Positions 13,788-18,966 of a stretch of 18,966 nucleotides of DNA are shown here, in pieces. Below the pieces are notes generated by a model, which saw only the letters and a program-made list of their open reading frames with translations, did not search any database and was not told the DNA's origin. The position numbers were made by a program, and so were the translations under genes. The DNA lies in assembly GCA_037969175.1 (NCBI GenBank), contig JBBKWX010000109.1, forward strand, positions 1 through 18,966. Direction: 5' to 3'. The stretch's first letter is position 1. Every line of letters starts with the position of its first letter. The stretch is from JBBKWX01 sp037969175. GTDB lineage: Bacteria; Bacteroidota; Bacteroidia; AKYH767-A; JBBKVM01.

Positions 13788-13806
13788 TTATTTTTTCATG
13801 ATCCTG
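13769..13806. other. Overlapping alternative hairpins across abutting stop codons
   Basis: GATCATG (13769-13775) can pair with CATGATC (13797-13803), or CAGGAT (13778-13783) with ATCCTG (13801-13806); the two stems compete for 13801-13803. The loop holds TTATTTTTT. The convergent genes here leave no intergenic base, so any terminator must lie within coding sequence. Confidence 0.3.
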
Positions 13807-14027
13807 TTCTTGTAATGAAGAAACTTGATAGTTCCATAAATTGCCAATACAACTCCAATCAAGCCAAAAACTCCTGAAAGCACTCTTGCTACCAAGCTGT
13901 CATAGAATTTAAAAACAAAAGCTCCGATACCAATAAGTGCAAGTGCTGCCCGATAATAGGACATTAAGGTCCGTTCATTAGCCATTAACGTTCTTATCTT
14001 TGCATAAATGTTTCTACGGAGTGTCAT
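13788..14027 (-). CDS. DUF202 (YidH-like) small membrane protein
   Basis: A 79-residue inner-membrane protein. The NERTLMSYYRAALALIGIGAFVFKF stretch (17-41) is the core of the DUF202 family: a conserved Asn-Glu-Arg-Thr, then the first membrane helix. A second helix spans about 47-70 and the tail is basic. Function is unknown. It begins 4 nt after the DUF2461 gene and is probably cotranscribed with it. Its stop codon directly abuts that of the convergent dehalogenase-like gene. Confidence 0.9.
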   Translation of the reverse strand: MTLRRNIYAKIRTLMANERTLMSYYRAALALIGIGAFVFKFYDSLVARVLSGVFGLIGVVLAIYGTIKFLHYKNRIMKK

Positions 14028-14031
14028 AGAT

Positions 14032-14697
14032 TTAGATTAAAGGTTCTTCAAAATAATCCATCATTGGTTTTGCAATTCGGTATGCATCCATGATTTTCTT
14101 ATCTAAATTCTTGTCAAGAATATGTTCAGGATCTAATTCCATATAGAAATAAAACTGCTTATTGACGATTTCCGGAACTTTCTCAGCAACCTCAACAAAT
14201 TCTGAAGGAATACGTTTATGTTTTTCTCCCAAGACCCCTCCAAAAGTTTTTACAAATGTCTTTTCACGACTTAACTTCAGGAATTTTTCAGGATCAACAG
14301 CAATATGTTCTCTTACTTTTTGCAGTTGTTTCGTGTCTAACATATATAAACCTGAATATACTCTGATATGGGCGGGACTAAATTCAATATAAATGCCCGG
14401 GAAAGTCTTATCCTTTTTACCATTTGGGGATATGATTGCAGACACTTGTGTCTTATAAGGAGTCTTATCCAGTGAAAACCGAATATCCCTGTTGATACGA
14501 AAAATAGCATCTGAAGCCTGAATAGAAATTCGAGGGTCAATTGCATTCATTTGGCCAATCAAATTATCAATAAAGACCTTGAACGGATCTCGTACTTCCG
14601 TTTCATATGTCTTTCTATTCTTATCAAACCATTCTTTATTGTTGTTTCCTCCAAGACTTTTGAGAAATGCCACGAAATTTTTGTTGAAAAATGCCAT
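14032..14697 (-). CDS. DUF2461 family protein
   Basis: A 221-residue soluble protein without signal peptide. It matches the DUF2461 (TIGR02453) family along its length: LKSLGGNNNKEWFDKNRKTYE (12-32) near the start, the IFRINRDIRFSLDKTPYKT motif (65-83), and the GIYIEFSP...YSGLYMLDTKQLQKVREHI core (101-132). The family is widespread in Bacteroidota and other bacteria but has no established activity. It leads a two-gene unit with the DUF202 gene. No clear -7 box was found upstream. Confidence 0.92.
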   Translation of the reverse strand: MAFFNKNFVAFLKSLGGNNNKEWFDKNRKTYETEVRDPFKVFIDNLIGQMNAIDPRISIQASDAIFRINRDIRFSLDKTPYKTQVSAIISPNGKKDKTFPGIYIEFSPAHIRVYSGLYMLDTKQLQKVREHIAVDPEKFLKLSREKTFVKTFGGVLGEKHKRIPSEFVEVAEKVPEIVNKQFYFYMELDPEHILDKNLDKKIMDAYRIAKPMMDYFEEPLI

Positions 14698-14791
14698 TTT
14701 TATATCATAGTTGATTAGGACTCAATTTAAGAAAATATCAAGGAATAATCCGTTATTCATTAATTGAAGGATTATTATGCATATATATATT

Positions 14792-14799
14792 TAAATTTG
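14792..14799 (+). promoter_or_regulatory. Candidate -7 box upstream of the outer-membrane protein gene
   Basis: TAAATTTG is an exact TAnnTTTG match, but no TTG lies at the right -33 distance. It would give a leader of about 105 nt before the ATG at 14913. An inverted repeat ATGCA (14777-14781) with TGCAT (14798-14802) brackets it, and a weak CGGG/CCCG hairpin (14838-14858) lies in the leader. Nothing else is seen in the 215-nt gap. Confidence 0.35.
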
Positions 14800-14912
14800 C
14801 ATGACCTACGGATGCAATTCAAGATCGTTTATTTTTTCGGGCATTAAACCTTGTCCCGGATATTCCATCTGACCTGTATCGGTTTTTTAATTTCAAATAA
14901 GTATATAGAATA

Positions 14913-17405
14913 ATGAGAAGTAATAGTGCTCGTTTTATTTTTTTTGTGATTGGATTTCTAATCTTGAATTTTTCAAATGTTATTTCTCAAACACCTGCTG
15001 GTGGACAGGGACAAGGGCGGGACATGACTCCCAAAGGGACTATAAAAGGGAAGATTCTAGATTCTGTAACAAAGTCACCTATAGAATTTGCTACGGTGGC
15101 TATTTTTAGAGCCAGAGATACAATGATGGTAGGAGGGACCACTACAAATATCAAAGGAGAATTTGAAATACCTATTAGGTTCTATGGGAGCTTTTTCCTA
15201 AAAGCAGATTTTCTGGGATATGAAAAGTTGGATCTGGGTAAAGTGAATCCAACAGAGGCCAAACCGGACATAGCGCTCGGGGACATATTTTTGAAAAGAA
15301 AGACACTGGATCTCAAAGAAGTTGAAATTGAAGGAACAAAGTCTGATGTTGAATTGGCTATTGATAAAAAGATCTATAATATAGATAAGGATATTACTTC
15401 ATCAACCGGAAGTGCAGCTGAAGTTTTACAAAATATTCCTTCTGTTGTGGTTGATATGGATGGGAAAGTAAGCTTAAGAGGAAGTGAAAATGTTAGGATT
15501 CTGGTTGATGGTAAACCTAGTTCATTAACAGGAATAAGCAGAAGTGCAATTTTAGAACAAATTCCAGCAAGTAATATTGAGCGAATTGAAGTAATCACTA
15601 ATCCCAGTGCCAAGTATGACCCTGAAAGTATGGCAGGCATTATTAATATCGTCCTTAAGAAACAGAATCAGAAAGGCTTGAACGGGATGGCAAGTGTCAA
15701 TTATGGAACTTGGAACAGATATACAGGCAATGTCAATCTAAATTATTCAAAAAATAAATGGAATGTCTTTGGAAGTTTTGATGCCAGATTAGTAGAATCT
15801 AAACGAACTTCTAAAAGTGAGAGAACTAGTTTGTTTACAGATAGTTTACCTTATTTAAATAGTAATTCAGAAAATATCAGATCCGGTCTCAGCCAGGTTC
15901 TTAGAGGAGGATTTGATTACAGTCCGGATAAGAAAAACAGCCTTTCATATTCCACTACATTGAGAAATAGTGACCCTTCCAATAGTTCAGAGATCCGCTA
16001 CCTGACTCTAAACAATTTCTATGAAATGGAATCAATTCGCTTGAGAAACAATAAAGTCACAGGAGATGATATTGGTTTTGATAATAATTTCAATTACAAA
16101 CACGCTTTTAAAAACAATAATCATTATTTAACAATCGATCTTCAGCAAAGCTTTGGAGAGGAAGCCGATAAGTCAAACTCGGTAAATACGTTTTTTGATG
16201 CGTTTATGAATCCAATTTCTTCAATCGAAAACAAGCAGATAATAGATAGTTACAATGATAGAAATGTGCTTGTTTTCCAAAGTGATTATGTTCAACCATT
16301 AGCTACAGGTGCAAAATTTGAAACTGGGATAAAAAGTACAGTTCGTGAAACTAATGTAGGAGTCAAGTATCAGGAATTTATTGCAGATCAGAATTTATAT
16401 GCACTTGATGGTTCGAAGAGTAATGATTTTCAATTTAAAGAGCAGACACATGCAGGATATATGATGTATTCAAATGTACTCAAAGGTGTAAAATATCAAC
16501 TAGGAGCAAGAGTTGAAGCAACTTTAACTGATGCTAAATTAATAAACACAGGAGAAAACCATAAAAAGGATTACCTGGATGTATTCCCAAGTGGGTTCTT
16601 TAGTTATGAGTTTTTAGACAAGACTACATTACAGCTAAGTTTAAGCAGAAGGATAAACAGACCATCTCTGGAGCAGTTAAATCCATTTAGCAATTATTCT
16701 GATCCATTGAATTATAGAACAGGAAATCCTTTCCTTGATCCGGAGTATTCATTGGCATATGAATTTACATATCTGAAATTTTGGAAAAAGCTCTCTGCGA
16801 GTTCTACACTGTATTATAGGACTGCAAATGATGTTATCAGAAGAATTCGAAGAGTTGATACTACAGGAGTAACAACCACAACTTTTGAAAATCTGAGCAA
16901 CTCAGATGGGTTTGGAATTGAAGGTTCAGCGAATGCTCAGGTCAACAAAGTATTGCGATTTAATACAAGTGCAAACTTTTCAAGAACGATCATAGATGGA
17001 GGTAATTTGGGTCCACAGTATAAAAGCGATTCTTATAGCTGGTCGGGACGATTTGGCAGTAATATCACTCCATTCAATGGATTTGATATACAGCTGAGTA
17101 TGAATTACAGATCCCCGTTTGGAACACCAACTGGCAAAATAAAGGAGATGTATTTTGTGGATCTTTCTTTCCGTAAAGAAGTATTAAAAGGCAAAGGAAA
17201 TTTAAGTTTAAGATTTAGTGATCCTTTAAATACACAGAAATTTAGGATCGAAACAAATGGGAGCAATTTTTACCAATATGATGAATTTAAAAGAGATTCC
17301 AGAGCCGTATATATAGGTTTTAGCTATAAATTTAATGGGTATAAATCCACGGAGAAAAGAAGAATGCAACAAGAGATGCCTCGTGAATCTGATTTTGAAG
17401 GATAG
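14913..17405 (+). CDS. TonB-dependent-receptor-like outer-membrane beta-barrel protein
   Basis: An 830-residue outer-membrane protein of the Bacteroidota 'outer membrane beta-barrel family' type (OMP_b-brl_3). Order: signal peptide (1 to about 26), a Gly/Gln-rich stretch, a carboxypeptidase-regulatory-like domain (about 42-128), a TonB plug (about 135-250; segments LQNIPSVVVDMDGKVSLRG and IERIEVITNPSAKYDPESMAGIINIVL are typical), then a barrel rich in alternating aromatic strands to about 815 and a charged tail. No SusD-like lipoprotein follows, so it is not a glycan-utilisation pair. The cargo is unknown. This subtype is often found alone and could act in import or export. Confidence 0.9.
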   Translation: MRSNSARFIFFVIGFLILNFSNVISQTPAGGQGQGRDMTPKGTIKGKILDSVTKSPIEFATVAIFRARDTMMVGGTTTNIKGEFEIPIRFYGSFFLKADFLGYEKLDLGKVNPTEAKPDIALGDIFLKRKTLDLKEVEIEGTKSDVELAIDKKIYNIDKDITSSTGSAAEVLQNIPSVVVDMDGKVSLRGSENVRILVDGKPSSLTGISRSAILEQIPASNIERIEVITNPSAKYDPESMAGIINIVLKKQNQKGLNGMASVNYGTWNRYTGNVNLNYSKNKWNVFGSFDARLVESKRTSKSERTSLFTDSLPYLNSNSENIRSGLSQVLRGGFDYSPDKKNSLSYSTTLRNSDPSNSSEIRYLTLNNFYEMESIRLRNNKVTGDDIGFDNNFNYKHAFKNNNHYLTIDLQQSFGEEADKSNSVNTFFDAFMNPISSIENKQIIDSYNDRNVLVFQSDYVQPLATGAKFETGIKSTVRETNVGVKYQEFIADQNLYALDGSKSNDFQFKEQTHAGYMMYSNVLKGVKYQLGARVEATLTDAKLINTGENHKKDYLDVFPSGFFSYEFLDKTTLQLSLSRRINRPSLEQLNPFSNYSDPLNYRTGNPFLDPEYSLAYEFTYLKFWKKLSASSTLYYRTANDVIRRIRRVDTTGVTTTTFENLSNSDGFGIEGSANAQVNKVLRFNTSANFSRTIIDGGNLGPQYKSDSYSWSGRFGSNITPFNGFDIQLSMNYRSPFGTPTGKIKEMYFVDLSFRKEVLKGKGNLSLRFSDPLNTQKFRIETNGSNFYQYDEFKRDSRAVYIGFSYKFNGYKSTEKRRMQQEMPRESDFEG

Positions 17406-17414
17406 ATTTGATTT

Positions 17415-17450
17415 TTGGATCTAAATAATAAATCCAATTCCAAAGGAATT
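17415..17450 (+). terminator. Weak tandem hairpins after the outer-membrane protein gene
   Basis: TTGGAT (17415-17420) pairs with ATCCAA (17432-17437), and AATTCC (17436-17441) pairs with GGAATT (17445-17450), followed by TTCGTATTTT. The stems are A+T-rich and share two bases. They may end transcription partly, or act in the leader of msrA. Confidence 0.3.
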
Positions 17451-17473
17451 TTCGTATTTTAAAGAAAATAAAT

Positions 17474-18136
17474 ATGAAAACGTCAGTAACATTATTTCTA
17501 GTTGTGTTTTGTTTTGTTTCTGCTTCCTGCGAAACCAAGAAAACCGGCAGTACTACTGAGAAAATTAATATGAACTCTTTAACAATAGATCCTGAGAATA
17601 CAGATACGGCAACTTTTGGCAATGGCTGTTTTTGGTGCACTGAAGCAATTTTCCAGCAACTTAAGGGCGTGAAAGCTGTGATGTCTGGTTATTCCGGTGG
17701 GAATATTAAGAATCCGGCTTACAGGGAAGTCTGCTCAGGTAGAACGGGACATGCCGAAGTATTGCAGATCTATTATGATCCGAATGAGATCAGTTTTAAG
17801 GAATTATTAGAAGTATTTTGGCAAACCCACGACCCTACAACTTTGAACAGACAGGGCAATGACATAGGGACTCAATACAGATCAGCTATATTCTATCATT
17901 CGGAAGATCAAAGGCAATTAGCTGAAAAATATAAAGCTGAACTGGATAAGTCAGGAGCATTTGCGAATTCGATCGTTACTGAGATCACTGCTTTTTCTGC
18001 GTTTTACCCTGCTGAAGAAGAACATAGAAATTATTATTTGAATAATCCGGATGCAGGATATTGCAGGGCGATCATTCAGCCAAAGATCGATAAATTTAGA
18101 AAAGTATTTAAGGATAAAATAGATCCTGCTAAATAG
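17474..18136 (+). CDS. msrA: Peptide-methionine (S)-S-oxide reductase, lipoprotein form
   Basis: MsrA reduces methionine-S-sulfoxide in oxidised proteins. The 220 residues hold a hydrophobic signal segment with a lipobox-like SASC (anchor candidate Cys19), a short linker, and the MsrA domain (about 44-210). The catalytic motif is GCFWC with nucleophile Cys52; Glu57 follows, then GYSGG (72-76), HDPTTLNRQGNDIGTQYRS (119-137), and the resolving-cysteine region GYC with Cys197. The signal segment suggests envelope location, so it would repair periplasmic or outer-membrane proteins. No MsrB domain is fused. An exported hydrolase gene starts 6 nt downstream, probably in the same operon. Confidence 0.93.
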   Translation: MKTSVTLFLVVFCFVSASCETKKTGSTTEKINMNSLTIDPENTDTATFGNGCFWCTEAIFQQLKGVKAVMSGYSGGNIKNPAYREVCSGRTGHAEVLQIYYDPNEISFKELLEVFWQTHDPTTLNRQGNDIGTQYRSAIFYHSEDQRQLAEKYKAELDKSGAFANSIVTEITAFSAFYPAEEEHRNYYLNNPDAGYCRAIIQPKIDKFRKVFKDKIDPAK

Positions 18137-18142
18137 CTCATT

Positions 18143-18966
18143 ATGAAACAGATATTGCTAATTTTAGGCCTTGCTCTTATTTTATTCCCATTTAATATAA
18201 TGGCTCAATCTTGTTGCAATATGTCCACAAATAAAGAGTTTGCACTGCTTGGGAAGGACAATTCATTCAGCAAGCAACATGACAATCCATTGCCATTCAA
18301 GTATGATGGTGATCTGGGCGAAATGGTTACTTATAAGACCGAAGATGGAAAAACAGCCTCTGCGTTTGTTTTTAAATCAAATATACCGACAGATAAGAAT
18401 ATCTTAATTATTCATGAATGGTGGGGATTGAATGATTACATCAAAAAAGAAGGTGAGCGGATCTTTAATACAATAAAAGGAGTAAATGTGATCTGTCTTG
18501 ACCTGTATGATGGTAAAGTAGCAAACGCAAGAGAAGATGCAGCAAATTATATGGGTCAGGTTACTGAAGAAAGAGCAAAATCAATAATAAATGGTGCAGT
18601 TGCTTATGCTGGAGAGAATGCGGTTTTTGCATCAATTGGTTGGTGCTTTGGTGGTGGTTGGTCTTTACAAACAGCTATTCTGACCGGATCCAGAAATAAA
18701 GCATGTATAATTTATTATGGTATGCCTGAAAAAGATCTGAATAAACTAAAAAGCATTGAAGCACCTGTTTTGGGAATATTTGCCTCTAAGGATCAATGGA
18801 TATCTCCACAAATTGTGGAAGAATTTGAGAAAAATATGGATAAAGCTGGAAAGAAACTCCAGGTATTTACTTTTGTTGCCGATCACGCTTTTGCCAATCC
18901 AAGTTCTCCGAATTATAGAAATGAATCAGCCAATAAAGCCTGGGAGATCAGCATGGATTTTCTGAA
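18143..18966 (+). CDS. Exported dienelactone hydrolase family protein (3' end beyond window)
   Basis: Open to the window edge: ATG at 18143, 274 complete codons and no stop, so the C terminus is missing but only a short part, judging by family length. It has a signal peptide (1-21, cut before Gln22), followed by a Cys-Cys pair (24-25). The alpha/beta-hydrolase core shows IIHEWWGLN (89-97) with Glu92, the nucleophile elbow GWCFGGG (166-172) with Cys168, Asp217 in ASKDQWI and His248 in ADHAF, giving the Cys-Asp-His triad of dienelactone hydrolases. Export is less usual, since classic members are cytoplasmic. It likely cleaves an ester or lactone in the periplasm; the substrate is unknown. It is 6 nt after msrA. 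Confidence 0.88.
   Translation, partial: MKQILLILGLALILFPFNIMAQSCCNMSTNKEFALLGKDNSFSKQHDNPLPFKYDGDLGEMVTYKTEDGKTASAFVFKSNIPTDKNILIIHEWWGLNDYIKKEGERIFNTIKGVNVICLDLYDGKVANAREDAANYMGQVTEERAKSIINGAVAYAGENAVFASIGWCFGGGWSLQTAILTGSRNKACIIYYGMPEKDLNKLKSIEAPVLGIFASKDQWISPQIVEEFEKNMDKAGKKLQVFTFVADHAFANPSSPNYRNESANKAWEISMDFL

Noticed and set aside
18756..18965. A 69-residue plus-strand frame at the window end
   Set aside because: It is an alternative frame within the dienelactone hydrolase gene, whose triad and signal peptide are clear in the other frame.
1..18966. tRNA, rRNA, insertion sequence or prophage remnants
   Set aside because: No such gene, terminal repeats or integrase/transposase coding sequence was seen on either strand.

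Overview
The window looks like ordinary chromosome of a low-GC member of the Bacteroidota. Signs of this are an outer-membrane beta-barrel protein with an N-terminal carboxypeptidase-regulatory-like domain, DUF4369/DUF5106-type thioredoxin lipoprotein relatives, a DUF4920 protein, few Shine-Dalgarno sequences, and several exact copies of the Bacteroidota -7 promoter box (TAnnTTTG) close to start codons. The family cannot be fixed from the window alone. No mobile element, CRISPR array, rRNA or tRNA was seen.

Region 1 (35-5040, minus strand) is a compact metal-uptake operon. It reads: DtxR/MntR-type regulator, TroA-like metal-binding lipoprotein, ABC ATPase, a permease fused at its C terminus to a second DtxR-like DNA-binding and metal-sensing module, a second permease, then smpB. 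Every junction overlaps by 4 to 14 nt. The order binding protein, ATPase, permease-repressor fusion, permease is that of the chlamydial ytgA-B-CR-D operon, where the fusion is known to be cleaved to release an iron-dependent repressor. A candidate DtxR-type operator lies over the operon promoter in the 83-nt divergent gap before pyrD. This is the most interesting system in the window.

Region 2 (5111-9590, plus strand) holds pyrD (quinone-linked dihydroorotate dehydrogenase), an exported DUF4920 protein with its own promoter inside the pyrD tail, a strong terminator, an HMG-CoA-lyase-like enzyme with a TTG start, and an exported coiled-coil protein with fourteen 16-residue (48-bp) repeats. It ends in a bidirectional terminator.

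Region 3 (9606-11788, minus strand) holds a DUF6580 membrane protein, whose likely start is 24 nt inside the longest frame, and an exported TlpA-like thioredoxin protein. A 230-nt gap between them contains nested inverted repeats.

Region 4 (11881-13787, plus strand) is a probable operon: a small His-containing membrane protein, a HemJ/CopD-type membrane protein (protoporphyrinogen oxidase candidate), a DUF167 protein, and a nitroreductase-fold flavoprotein that carries the complete Glu-Tyr-Lys substrate lid of iodotyrosine deiodinases. It converges with a two-gene minus-strand unit (DUF2461 and DUF202, 13788-14697) with no intergenic base between the stop codons.

Region 5 (14913 to the end, plus strand) holds an 830-residue outer-membrane beta-barrel protein, a lipoprotein-type MsrA, and, 6 nt downstream, an exported dienelactone-hydrolase-family protein that runs off the window edge.
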